This document shows positions 50,409-58,739 of a DNA stretch of 64,000 nt, piece after piece. Both the position numbers and the translations under genes were made by a program. This stretch comes from Clostridia bacterium (GTDB taxonomy: Bacteria; Bacillota; Clostridia; Christensenellales; CAG-138): contig QKAN01000125.1 of assembly GCA_003246365.1 (NCBI GenBank), forward strand, positions 1-64,000. The letters are read 5' to 3'. The first letter of the stretch is position 1. Each line of letters opens with the position of its first letter. A model generated the notes under the pieces. The model was not told the DNA's origin. It saw only the letters and a list, made by a program, of their open reading frames with translations, and made no database searches.

Positions 50409-51170
50409 ATGAACGATAATTATCAGGATATAAACTCAAAAACCGTCGATCATTGGGTCGAAAACGGATGGGAGTGGGGAATTCCTGTTTCTCACGAACA
50501 GTTTCTCTCGGCAAAAAAAGGCGATTGGAGCATCGTATTAACGCCCACCAAACCGGTGCCGGCCGATTGGTTTCCCGCGTTGCAGGGGCGCGACCTGTTG
50601 GGTCTGGCCTGCGGCGGCGGGCAGCAGATGCCGCTGTTTGCGGCAGCTGGCGCCGTGTGTACGGTTCTGGATTATTCCGAACGCCAACTGGAGAGCGAGC
50701 GGATGGTTGCCGAACGGGAAGGCTATGACATATCAATCGTCCGCGCAGACATGACAAAGCCTCTGCCGTTTAAGGATAATTCATTCGACGTGATCGTGCA
50801 CCCGGTATCCAACTGCTACATTCGCGAAGTGGAACCGCTCTGGCGCGAATGCTTCCGCATTCTCCGTCCCGGCGGCGTATTGCTCAGCGGACTGGACAAC
50901 GGCATCAACTATATCCTTGACGACGAGGAAACCACGCTGACGCACAAACTTCCGTTTGATCCGCTGCTCGACGAAGCGCTGTATCAGGAATGCATGGAAA
51001 GCGACTGCGGTGTTCAGTTTTCGCATACGTTGGAAGAGCAGATCGGCGGCCAGCTCAAGGCCGGATTGATGCTAACTGATCTATTTGAAGATTATAACAG
51101 TACCGGACGGCTGCATGAGTTCCATATTCCGACGTTTCTAGCCACCCGCGCGGTTAAACCGGTAAAATAA
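50409..51170 (+). CDS. Class I SAM-dependent methyltransferase
   Basis: The 253-residue protein has the Rossmann methyltransferase motifs. LLGLACGGGQQMP is motif I, VLDYSERQLESE is motif II with acidic residue, VRADMTKPLPFKDNSFD is motif III/IV, and ECFRILRPGGVLLSG is post-IV. It lies 4 bases after the glycosyltransferase gene and probably modifies the same pathway, for example a lipid or glycan; substrate unknown. GGGGAG precedes the start. Confidence 0.88.
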   Translation: MNDNYQDINSKTVDHWVENGWEWGIPVSHEQFLSAKKGDWSIVLTPTKPVPADWFPALQGRDLLGLACGGGQQMPLFAAAGAVCTVLDYSERQLESERMVAEREGYDISIVRADMTKPLPFKDNSFDVIVHPVSNCYIREVEPLWRECFRILRPGGVLLSGLDNGINYILDDEETTLTHKLPFDPLLDEALYQECMESDCGVQFSHTLEEQIGGQLKAGLMLTDLFEDYNSTGRLHEFHIPTFLATRAVKPVK

Positions 51171-51193
51171 AAAATTTGTTTCGCGCTCTTATT

Positions 51194-51217
51194 GCCGCTG
51201 TTAACCAGCGGCTTTTT
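51194..51217 (+). terminator. Terminator overlapping the end of the Crp/Fnr gene
   Basis: GCCGCTG / CAGCGGC with a TTAAC loop, then TTTTT. The right arm covers the last codons of the convergent Crp/Fnr gene, an economical arrangement. Confidence 0.75.
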
Positions 51218-51854
51218 CACGCAATGCGCTTTCGTTTTGAATGCGGTACCCCACATCGCTTTTTTCCAAAATGCCTTCGATGCAGAGCGATTTTAAGGAT
51301 CGGAGCAGATGTCTGTAACTGACCCCCAGTTGCTCGGATACGTCCGTGAGCCGCTCGGAAAACAATCCGTTTTGCGCATTGGCAAGCACATAACCGCACA
51401 AGCGCGCCTCAAACGGACGAAGTATGATCTCCGTCATATCCGCAACACTCGTATGCAGTTTTTTGGATAGTCCGTTTGCCAGACGAAGCACAAACGGCAG
51501 ATTCGACAAAAGAACCGACCCGTATGTGCTGACCGGAAGGGCAATGCAGCTCAGTGCGGTCACCGCCTGTACGGACGAGATCGCCTCGTGCCTGCCCATC
51601 AGGAGTTCCACGTCCCCCATGATCCCCTCGGACACATAATAGCAAAGCAGCAGATTCCGCCCGCCTTTTTCACTGGTGCAGATTTTTGCCTTGCCGGAAA
51701 GAAGAATCAACAGATATTCGATCGGCTCGTCCTCGCGCAGAAACCATTCTCCGCGCTCAAACTTCATCAGCAGCGCACCGGAAGGGTCGATTCCCTCCAG
51801 ATCATATTCCGCCAACTTTGCGTAATACTGCTCCGTCAGTTTTTGCTTCTGCAT
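51201..51854 (-). CDS. Crp/Fnr-family transcription regulator
   Basis: A 217-residue regulator with a cyclic-nucleotide-binding-like beta barrel (about 20-120) and a C-terminal winged helix-turn-helix (RLTDVSEQLGVSYRHLLRSLKSL). It lacks Fnr-type cysteines and the RxS cAMP-binding signature, so the ligand is unknown and may be none. It is divergent from a DMT transporter gene; a CRP-type palindrome lies between them. Likely controls the transporter and itself. Confidence 0.88.
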   Translation of the reverse strand: MQKQKLTEQYYAKLAEYDLEGIDPSGALLMKFERGEWFLREDEPIEYLLILLSGKAKICTSEKGGRNLLLCYYVSEGIMGDVELLMGRHEAISSVQAVTALSCIALPVSTYGSVLLSNLPFVLRLANGLSKKLHTSVADMTEIILRPFEARLCGYVLANAQNGLFSERLTDVSEQLGVSYRHLLRSLKSLCIEGILEKSDVGYRIQNESALREKAAG

Positions 51855-51892
51855 CGTTCAATCTCTCCTGTTTCGAAATTGCCTGGTTCGAG

Positions 51893-51935
51893 TGTGACAT
51901 ATGTCATATCTTAAGTCAAGCAACCGCACTATACT
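51893..51935 (+). promoter_or_regulatory. CRP-like site and promoter of the DMT transporter gene
   Basis: TGTGACATATGTCATA at 51893-51908 is near the CRP consensus (TGTGA-N6-TCACA) and contains the 12-base palindrome TGACATATGTCA. TATACT at 51930-51935 is a -10 element with a poor -35. The site centre lies 41.5 bases before the expected start point near 51942, the classic class II activator position. The same site sits between a minus-strand TTGACT (51914-51919) and CACACT, suggesting autorepression. Confidence 0.65.
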
Positions 51936-52000
51936 CAAGTTGTCGGCGAGCGGCGCAATGCAAAAAAAGTACGCCACAGCGCGTCCGGCACGGAGAAGTT

Positions 52001-52900
52001 ATGTATTATCTGGTATCTTTGTTCATCGGCATCCTCGTCGCGGTCATGATCACCGTCAACGGCGGACTTACCACGCTGTACGGCGTGTATTCGGCGACGG
52101 TCATGATTCATATCGTCGGTTTGATTCTCATCAGCGCGATTGTATTTCTGCGCAAGGAAAAACCCTTTGCAAAGATGCAGCCGTGGTATCTGTATATCGG
52201 CGGCGTCATCGGCGTTGCAACAACCGCCGCAACGAATTCGGCGTTCGGAAAAATCAGCGTCTCGGCGATTCTTGCGCTGGGGTTGTTCGGTCAGAGTGTT
52301 ATGGGCGCGTTGGTCGATCAGTTTGGTCTGTTCGGCATGCGCAAGCACCCGTTCCGCGCACATCAAATTCCCGGAACGCTATTGGTTGCGGGTGGAATCG
52401 CCTGGATGATGGGCGGAGAGTTCGCGCTTTGGCCGATCATTGCGGTGTTCGGTTCCGGCGTGCTGCTGGTCGTCTCCCGCGCATATAACGCGCGGCTTGC
52501 GAGCAATACCAGCGAATTTATCAGCACATTCTTCAACTACGTCTGCGGACTTATTACCGCTATCCCAGTGTTTCTTTTTTTCGGTGTGCGGGAACCAATC
52601 GTTTCCAACTTCCAATTGGTTCCGCAGTGGTGGATTTATCTCGGCGGTGCAATCGGCGTGATCACCGTTTGGCTGAGCAATGTCGTCGCGGTGAAGATAC
52701 CGCAGCTCTATATCACGCTGCTTATGTTCGTTGGACAGATTTTCATGGGTGTGTTGCTCGACGCACTGCTCGACGGCGCATTTTCGTTCGCCAATATCGC
52801 GGGAGGCATTCTGGTTGCCCTCGGCCTCGCGTTAAATCTGCTGATGGAGCGGCGGTCTTCCCGGCGGCTCACGGCGGAGTATAACGAAGCAATCGAATAA
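52001..52900 (+). CDS. DMT-superfamily transporter (YdcZ/DUF606-like)
   Basis: The 299-residue integral membrane protein has ten hydrophobic helices arranged as two repeats, with VNGGLTTLYG at the start of repeat one and the TTAATNSAFGKISVSAILALGLFGQ block. This is typical of the DUF606 (YdcZ) subgroup of small-molecule permeases with unknown substrates. Start ATG after GGAGAAG; upstream in-frame sequence overlaps the divergent promoter region. Probably activated by the Crp/Fnr regulator. Confidence 0.9.
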   Translation: MYYLVSLFIGILVAVMITVNGGLTTLYGVYSATVMIHIVGLILISAIVFLRKEKPFAKMQPWYLYIGGVIGVATTAATNSAFGKISVSAILALGLFGQSVMGALVDQFGLFGMRKHPFRAHQIPGTLLVAGGIAWMMGGEFALWPIIAVFGSGVLLVVSRAYNARLASNTSEFISTFFNYVCGLITAIPVFLFFGVREPIVSNFQLVPQWWIYLGGAIGVITVWLSNVVAVKIPQLYITLLMFVGQIFMGVLLDALLDGAFSFANIAGGILVALGLALNLLMERRSSRRLTAEYNEAIE

Positions 52901-52912
52901 ATCGAAACAAGC

Positions 52913-52948
52913 AAAAAAAGCGTGCCGTGTTTCCGGCACGTTTTTTTT
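52913..52948. terminator. Bidirectional terminator
   Basis: CGTGCCG / CGGCACG, loop TGTTTC, with an A-run before and a T-run after. It serves the DMT gene and the convergent serine hydrolase gene whose stop codon is at 52947-52949. Confidence 0.85.
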
Positions 52949-54149
52949 AATATACGGTGAGGATATCGCCGATGTGATTTTTCAGGAATTTATCTTTCGT
53001 GTAAACGAAGTTCTGCGAAACGATATAGGTTTCTCCATCGTCCCAAAGGATAGTTTCGGTTTTGTCGTCCGGATTGGCTCTGCCCGTTACCGTTGTCGCG
53101 CGGTTATGGATACGGTTGGCCAGCAAAATCATAAACTGATTTTTTTCCGGATCGACGGAGAAGTGGTTGCCCGTAAAACCGTTGAGCGCAATGGTACGCG
53201 GGCCGAAATAGGCGGGCACTTCGCTGAACGTCTGCACCGGCTGTTTAGAGTAGCAAAGATACCCCATATACTGCGAATCCGACCCATCGGGTAGTTTGCC
53301 GCCCGTGCGATTGACGCCGATCTCCATCAGCGTTTTCCGGCTCAGAAGCGCGCCGTCGAGCAGGCCGCGCGCAAGCAGCGTCATATCCTCCAAGCTGGCG
53401 AACAACCCCGCGTGTCCGCAGGGGGCAGAACGCCCCAGATTGAGCAAACGCGCTTTTGGGTCATGCACCGTTCCGGGCGGGCAAGCATCGTCCAGCCAGA
53501 ACGCGCCGTTTACGATTCTCCGCTCGTAATTGCAGTTTACGGTTTCGTTCAACAAATTTTGCGGCACTTCGGCAAATGTGCGCCGCATTCCGAGCGGGCG
53601 GATAATTCCGTCCTGCAAACATTCCCAAAAGGAATTGTCAGCGGCGGATTCGACGACATACTTGAGCACCATAGCGCCCATGTCGGTATAAAACTTTCGA
53701 ACCGGTGGAGGACCGACGCGGATATCGAACAGCAACTCTTCCGCTTCGTCCGCGGTTTCAACCGCGTCCATACGGGCGGTTGTTTGCAGACCCGGGCGAA
53801 ATGTGAGCAGTTCTTCCACCGTAACATCCACGATGTACTTGAATCGTTTGTCGATGTTCCCGAGGCGGGAATCCATACGGAGTTTGCCGCGTTCCATCAA
53901 TTGCAGCACGGCAATGCAGGTAAATAGCTTTGTAACCGACGCAAGATCGAACACGGAGTCGGTTTCCAACGGCGCGACATCCGCCACAAAAGCACCGTTT
54001 TCCCGCCGCACCTCGCGCAGATTGCCGCGCGCAAACGATTCACCGCGCGTTAAATCTCCAAACGACACCGCGATACCGCTGATAATTTTTCTCTCATTAA
54101 CCAGATGATGTACGCCTTGTTCCAGCCGTTCCCGTGGAGTCATCGTCAT
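52947..54149 (-). CDS. Serine hydrolase, beta-lactamase/DD-peptidase fold
   Basis: A 400-residue enzyme with SxxK at Ser71-Lys74 (ASVTKLF) and a Tyr motif near 155 (FYTDMG). The FDLASVTKLFT block is typical of esterase/D-aminopeptidase-like members. There is no signal peptide. Coupled by a 4-base overlap to the C69 peptidase gene upstream of it on this strand, so a peptide- or amide-degrading pair is likely. Substrate unknown. Confidence 0.88.
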   Translation of the reverse strand: MTMTPRERLEQGVHHLVNERKIISGIAVSFGDLTRGESFARGNLREVRRENGAFVADVAPLETDSVFDLASVTKLFTCIAVLQLMERGKLRMDSRLGNIDKRFKYIVDVTVEELLTFRPGLQTTARMDAVETADEAEELLFDIRVGPPPVRKFYTDMGAMVLKYVVESAADNSFWECLQDGIIRPLGMRRTFAEVPQNLLNETVNCNYERRIVNGAFWLDDACPPGTVHDPKARLLNLGRSAPCGHAGLFASLEDMTLLARGLLDGALLSRKTLMEIGVNRTGGKLPDGSDSQYMGYLCYSKQPVQTFSEVPAYFGPRTIALNGFTGNHFSVDPEKNQFMILLANRIHNRATTVTGRANPDDKTETILWDDGETYIVSQNFVYTKDKFLKNHIGDILTVY

Positions 54150-55378
54150 GCTTTCGTTCCGTTCGTCGTTTGCGGCGATTCAAACGCCACGTTTTTCTTT
54201 GCCCAGTTTTTCAGAAATACCCGCTTCGCTTCCGCCGCCGGGAACGAATCCGGATCATATTTGGCATAAAACGCCGATTCTTCCGCCAGTGTGCGCACGA
54301 GCAGCTCGTCCATCGCGGCGTTGTCGGCGGAGACGTCTTTTTGCCAGCTTGCTTCCAGCGCATCCCGCTCGGCATAAAATTCCGGCGGAACGACCTTTCC
54401 AATCAGTTTCCGGCGGTATGCTTCCGCCGCGCGCCAGTACTGCACGCCCGCTTCGTCACCCGGCTGTATAACCGGCAACCGCGCAGGATTGCCAAAGCGA
54501 TACGGCTTATAAAACGACACACACGGCGTAGAAGTTCCCGTAAGAAATACCGTCGACGCGCCGTCTTCCAACCGCACAATCATGCTCGCGGTCGAGTGAT
54601 CTCCAACCATGCCGCCATAATGCATGCAGCAGCTGGATACGGATCCGGTTAAAAACGGATTAACGACATCATCGTCATGTGTGCGCAGCGCGCGCATCAT
54701 GTCCAATTCGTTATTCAACGACGGCAGCGCGCAGCCGCTCTGCCGCTTACGCTGTTTTGAGCCGGAAAAGAATGTGTAAAGCGGGTCGGAATGCTTTTTC
54801 GCAAAATCGCATACCCCGCCGCCGTAACGCTCGCCATCCGTTCCGATGGAAAGCCGGTTGCTGATGGAAGCGCGTTGGTATGATTTTACCACCCAGTTTT
54901 TGCAGCAGGTTTCGAGTACGAAGAGCTGATTTTGATCGATGACAAGAAACGAATTGTCGTATTCAAAATGGTGGTCATAGCCGCAGTTTCCGCCCTGACC
55001 ATAAAGCTCCAGTAATTCGATGATCACGTTGACTGCGCGTTCCGCGCTGTCGCTGCGTTCCAACGCAAGGCGCAGCAAGTCCATGCCGGTCAGCGACGGC
55101 GCGCCGTATCTCCCTTTGGTAAACACCGCTTCGTTGCCAATTGCAACGCCCGCCTCGTTGATGCCGATCTCTGCGCCCCACATCCAGCCCGGTCGGGAAA
55201 GAAGCACGGCGTGCGTTTCCTTTGCCTGCGGAATTCGCCTGTATGTGCAGGCTACCTCGCTTTCGCGCTGAATCAACGCAGGATAGAATTCGACAACCTG
55301 CGCTTCATTCGGACTGCGATCGCTGTTTTTGCCAAACAGCGCACCATGTTCCTGCAATACGCCTAGCGTGTCGCACAT
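54146..55378 (-). CDS. C69-family dipeptidase-like Ntn hydrolase
   Basis: The 410-residue protein begins MCDT, with the nucleophile Cys2 exposed after Met removal, as in the C69 dipeptidase/secernin group. Other family blocks are LFGKNSDRSPNEAQ, WGAEIGINEAGVAIGNEAVF and LDLLRLALERS-like MDLLRLALERS. It hydrolyses small peptides or amides in the cytosol. Upstream gene of a two-gene unit with the serine hydrolase. GGAGG precedes the ATG. Confidence 0.9.
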   Translation of the reverse strand: MCDTLGVLQEHGALFGKNSDRSPNEAQVVEFYPALIQRESEVACTYRRIPQAKETHAVLLSRPGWMWGAEIGINEAGVAIGNEAVFTKGRYGAPSLTGMDLLRLALERSDSAERAVNVIIELLELYGQGGNCGYDHHFEYDNSFLVIDQNQLFVLETCCKNWVVKSYQRASISNRLSIGTDGERYGGGVCDFAKKHSDPLYTFFSGSKQRKRQSGCALPSLNNELDMMRALRTHDDDVVNPFLTGSVSSCCMHYGGMVGDHSTASMIVRLEDGASTVFLTGTSTPCVSFYKPYRFGNPARLPVIQPGDEAGVQYWRAAEAYRRKLIGKVVPPEFYAERDALEASWQKDVSADNAAMDELLVRTLAEESAFYAKYDPDSFPAAEAKRVFLKNWAKKNVAFESPQTTNGTKA

Positions 55379-55544
55379 ATGAATTAGCCTCCGGACAATA
55401 AATTCGAAATCATTTCGGAATTGGTTTCGCTTGAAAACGGCGTTACACCGTTACAACAAGTATAGCATATTATGCCGTATCCGATTGAATGAAAAAATGC
55501 AGGAAACAGTGCGTTGGATTCAGCCTCTGGAACGCGGCAAAGAG

Positions 55545-55573
55545 TTGTGGCAACCGCGTCCGTGTGATACAAT
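55545..55573 (+). promoter_or_regulatory. Predicted promoter of the EamA transporter gene
   Basis: TTGTGG (55545-55550), 17 bases, TACAAT (55568-55573). It lies inside an upstream in-frame extension, which supports the ATG at 55602. Confidence 0.55.
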
Positions 55574-55601
55574 ACCTTGCGGAAAGGGATGGATACAGCA
55601 T

Positions 55602-56495
55602 ATGGATTTGGACCCGTTGGCAATCCGAAATCTGCTCATCTGGGTCGCACTCGCGGTTCTGAGCACGATTCTTCTCGGCGGCGTACCAAGCTGGATGCGC
55701 TGCGCGGCAAAGCGCGCGGATCCTTCCGCCGCATCGGCAGTTTTTGCGCTCATGTTCACGCTGTCCTGCGGCGCGCTGTTGTATTTTACCGGCGGGCTGG
55801 AGCGTGCTCTGGTCGTAACGAACATGCAGCTTGTTTGGCTCGCGGTTTGCGGGTTTCTCTCCGCGCTGACATGGCTCAGCCTGTTTACCGCGATGACCGG
55901 CGGACGGGTGAGCAAGGTAATGCCGGTGTTTGCAATTTCCGCCCTGGTTACGCTCGTCGCTTCGCATTTTCTGTTCGGCGCACCGATGGGGTTATGGAAA
56001 ATCTGCTGCATGATACTGATTCTGCTCGGCATTGTATTTATTGAGAGCCGCACACCGCAGATTCAAAGTCAACTTTGGTTTGTCTATGCGTTCATCGCGC
56101 TCCTTGCCAGCGCGGGAACACAACTGCTGCATACAGGAATGCTCGGAGACACGCTGGACACCGAGGTGTTTCAAGCCTGGCGCGCCGCGTTTGCAACGGT
56201 ATTCCTCTGGATTTTTGTGTTCGCGCGGAAAAAGCAGGTGACGCTGGGAGATTTTTCCCCGCGCGCATGGTTCGGCGTGTTCTTTGCCGGTGTGTTTTAT
56301 GCGGGCAGCTTTGCGGCGACGTATTATGCGGGCTTACGCGGAGAAATAAGCGCCCTCGCGCCGGTCGCCATCCTCACAACCATGTTTGTCATGCTCTTTG
56401 CGCGCATGTTTCAAAAAGAAAAACAGCCCGGTTCCGCCGTGTTCGGCACGTTGCTCGTTCTGCTCGGTCAGTTCGGCATATTGATGGGTTTTTAA
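55602..56495 (+). CDS. EamA/DMT-family metabolite transporter
   Basis: The 297-residue integral membrane protein with ten hydrophobic helices carries two EamA repeats, each ending in the conserved loop of the family (GGRVSKVMPVFAISALVT and LRGEISALAPVAILTT). Substrate not predictable. Start ATG 55602 is placed about 20 bases after the expected transcription start; GGAAAGG at 55580-55586 is the likely ribosome site. Distinct from the DUF606-type protein at 52001. Confidence 0.87.
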   Translation: MDLDPLAIRNLLIWVALAVLSTILLGGVPSWMRCAAKRADPSAASAVFALMFTLSCGALLYFTGGLERALVVTNMQLVWLAVCGFLSALTWLSLFTAMTGGRVSKVMPVFAISALVTLVASHFLFGAPMGLWKICCMILILLGIVFIESRTPQIQSQLWFVYAFIALLASAGTQLLHTGMLGDTLDTEVFQAWRAAFATVFLWIFVFARKKQVTLGDFSPRAWFGVFFAGVFYAGSFAATYYAGLRGEISALAPVAILTTMFVMLFARMFQKEKQPGSAVFGTLLVLLGQFGILMGF

Positions 56496-56573
56496 GCGGT
56501 TCATGCATTACGCCGGAGGCGTAACATACAATATTAACATTCGTTGTATCAACGGGAAAGCTAGCGGTAACTC

Positions 56574-57245
56574 ATGGTAAAACTCTGTGTATTCGACCTC
56601 GACGGGACGCTCGTCAACACACTTCACGATCTCACCGACAGCCTCAATTATGCGCTGAACGAGTGCGGATTTCCTACGCTCTCCGAAGAACGCGTTGCGG
56701 CAATTGTCGGCCACAGTGTGGATTATATGTGTGAGCACGCCACGCCGGAGGAACACAGGGATCAATATAAAAAGGTACTGGAGCTTTACCGCGCACGCTA
56801 TCGCGAGCACAGTCTTGACCGTTCGCACCCCTACGACGGCATGATCGACGCGGTTCGCCGCATCAAAGACGCAGGCGTTACGGTCGCCATCGCCTCCAAC
56901 AAACCGCATGCCGACACGGTAAAAGTGATCGAAATGCTCTACCCGCAAAATCTGTTTTCGCTCGTATTGGGGCGCACGGAAAAATTCACCATCAAGCCCG
57001 CGCCGGATGCGCTGTATTTCATCATGGACTACTTTGGCGTAACGGCGGAAGAATCGGTCTATGTCGGCGATTCAGATGTGGATGTGCAGTTTGCCCACAA
57101 CGCGGGCATGCGTTGCGTCTCCGTGGATTGGGGGTTCCGCACGGTGGATGAAATTCTCGCCGCGGGCGCAACCTGCATCACGAGCGATCCAACCAAGGTG
57201 CCGGATTTGGTGCTTCACGATCCGGGAAAGGACGCCTCTTGCTGA
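56574..57245 (+). CDS. HAD-family phosphatase (phosphoglycolate phosphatase-like)
   Basis: A 223-residue phosphatase. The nucleophile motif is FDLDGTLVNT (D8, D10), the second motif VAIASNKPH, then the Lys motif KPAPDAL and the final acidic motif VGDSDVDV. A helical cap lies between them. This layout is typical of Gph/PpaX-like enzymes. It overlaps the next HAD gene by 7 bases, so two phosphatases are co-translated. Confidence 0.9.
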   Translation: MVKLCVFDLDGTLVNTLHDLTDSLNYALNECGFPTLSEERVAAIVGHSVDYMCEHATPEEHRDQYKKVLELYRARYREHSLDRSHPYDGMIDAVRRIKDAGVTVAIASNKPHADTVKVIEMLYPQNLFSLVLGRTEKFTIKPAPDALYFIMDYFGVTAEESVYVGDSDVDVQFAHNAGMRCVSVDWGFRTVDEILAAGATCITSDPTKVPDLVLHDPGKDASC

Positions 57246-57805
57246 TTAACGTTTACGATTTCGACAACACGATCTATCGTGGCGATTCGAGCTTCGATTT
57301 TTTCCGGCATTGCGCGGCAAAATACCCGCGGGTACTGCTCTGCGCTGTCGGCTCTCTGCCGCGCTTTCTCGGCATGGCGCTCGGCTTGACCGAAAAAACG
57401 CGCGCAAAGGAACGCTTTTACCGATATCTTCGGCATGTGCCGGAGGTAACGGAAGAAGTGGATCGGTTCTGGCTGACGCACGATAAAAATCTGAAAGACT
57501 GGTACTTTGCGCAAAAGAAAACGGACGATCTGGTGATCTCCGCTTCGCCTGTCTTTTTGCTGGAACCGTTGATGCGGCGGCTGAACCTGCGGTTCATCGC
57601 CTCTCGTGTCGATCCGAAAACCGGACTTTACGACGGCGCAAATTGTCACGGCGAAGAGAAAGTGCGCCGCATGCGCGAACTCTACCCGGATGTACAGATC
57701 GATTTGTTTTATTCGGACAGTTTGAACGACACCCCGCTTGCGCGAATCGCGCAGGAAGCCTTTATGGTAAAGGGAGACGAACGAACCGCGTTTCCGCTGA
57801 ACTAA
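57239..57805 (+). CDS. HAD-superfamily IB phosphatase
   Basis: The 188-residue protein starts with VYDFDNTIYRGDSS (nucleophile Asp7, general acid Asp9), has ISASP for motif II and YSDSLNDTPL for motif IV. It is a phosphoserine-phosphatase-like member. TTG start at 57239, overlapping the upstream gene by 7 bases with GGGAAAGG before it. The cognate substrate is not known; a role with the first HAD enzyme is possible. Confidence 0.86.
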   Translation: MLINVYDFDNTIYRGDSSFDFFRHCAAKYPRVLLCAVGSLPRFLGMALGLTEKTRAKERFYRYLRHVPEVTEEVDRFWLTHDKNLKDWYFAQKKTDDLVISASPVFLLEPLMRRLNLRFIASRVDPKTGLYDGANCHGEEKVRRMRELYPDVQIDLFYSDSLNDTPLARIAQEAFMVKGDERTAFPLN

Positions 57806-57845
57806 GCCAGTTTACGGCATACAACCGGAAAGGAGCGCCCCCATC

Positions 57846-58472
57846 ATGAAAATTATTGCAATCAACGGCAGTCCGCGCGCAAACGGCAACACGGCGATCG
57901 CGCTTAAAACAATGACGGACGAATTGGAGCGGCAGGGTATTGAAACCGAGACGATTCAAATCGGCGCGAAAGAGATTCACGGCTGCATAGGCTGCGCACA
58001 TTGCGCAACGTCCGAACAACACAAATGTATTTTCAAGGACGACTGCGTCAACGAAGTAGCGCAAAAGATGCGTGATGCGGACGGATTCATCCTCGGTGCG
58101 CCGACCTATTACGCGGGGATTCCCGGCACAATGAAATCTTTTCTGGATCGGGTGTTTTACTCCAGTTCCCGCTATTTTCGCTTTAAGGTTGCAACAAGCG
58201 CAGCGGTAGTTCGCCGCGCGGGCGGCGTGGATGTTGTGCATCAGCTGAACAACTATCTCAATCTTGCGCAGGTCGTAATCCCCCCGTCGCAGTATTGGAC
58301 CATCGCATACGGTCGCGACAAAGGCGAGGTGGAAGGAGACGGAGAAGGCCTGCAGACGTTGAAAAAAAACGCCGCTGCAATGGCCTGGCTGCTCAAACTC
58401 ATCGATCAAGGCAAAGATTCTGTGCCTCTACCTGAAAACGAAAAACGGATTATGACGAATTTCATTCGCTGA
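57846..58472 (+). CDS. NADPH-dependent FMN reductase / iron-sulfur flavoprotein-like
   Basis: The 208-residue flavodoxin-fold protein has INGSPRANGNT for FMN phosphate binding, and a cysteine cluster CIGCAHC...HKC (C-x2-C-x2-C-x7-C) that fits the compact [4Fe-4S] site of iron-sulfur flavoproteins. GAPTYYAGIPGTMKSFLDR follows. So it may carry FMN plus a cluster and shuttle electrons in an anaerobe. Start after AAAGGAG. A terminator follows. Confidence 0.88.
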   Translation: MKIIAINGSPRANGNTAIALKTMTDELERQGIETETIQIGAKEIHGCIGCAHCATSEQHKCIFKDDCVNEVAQKMRDADGFILGAPTYYAGIPGTMKSFLDRVFYSSSRYFRFKVATSAAVVRRAGGVDVVHQLNNYLNLAQVVIPPSQYWTIAYGRDKGEVEGDGEGLQTLKKNAAAMAWLLKLIDQGKDSVPLPENEKRIMTNFIR

Positions 58473-58503
58473 TTTCGAATGTGTATATTAGATTCATTCA
58501 GAG

Positions 58504-58536
58504 AAAAAAGGCCGCGCCTGTACGCGGCTTTTTTTG
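58504..58536 (+). terminator. Terminator after flavoprotein gene
   Basis: GCCGCG / CGCGGC with a CCTGTA loop and TTTTTTT tail. Confidence 0.83.
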
Positions 58537-58739
58537 TTGCCATATACCCTATAGAAGATATATTTGCGGGAAATCCACACATTGCATAAAAACCCTGTTA
58601 GAATGTTAATATGCGTCAACAGGCATTGTCTTTTGCGGCTTTTTGTTTTTTTTGACGCGCATTCTCGATTTTTATACGGTACCGGAAGCTGCGGACAGAA
58701 TTCCAGAATGTGTCTGCGGCAACCGGCAGGAGGAAACGC

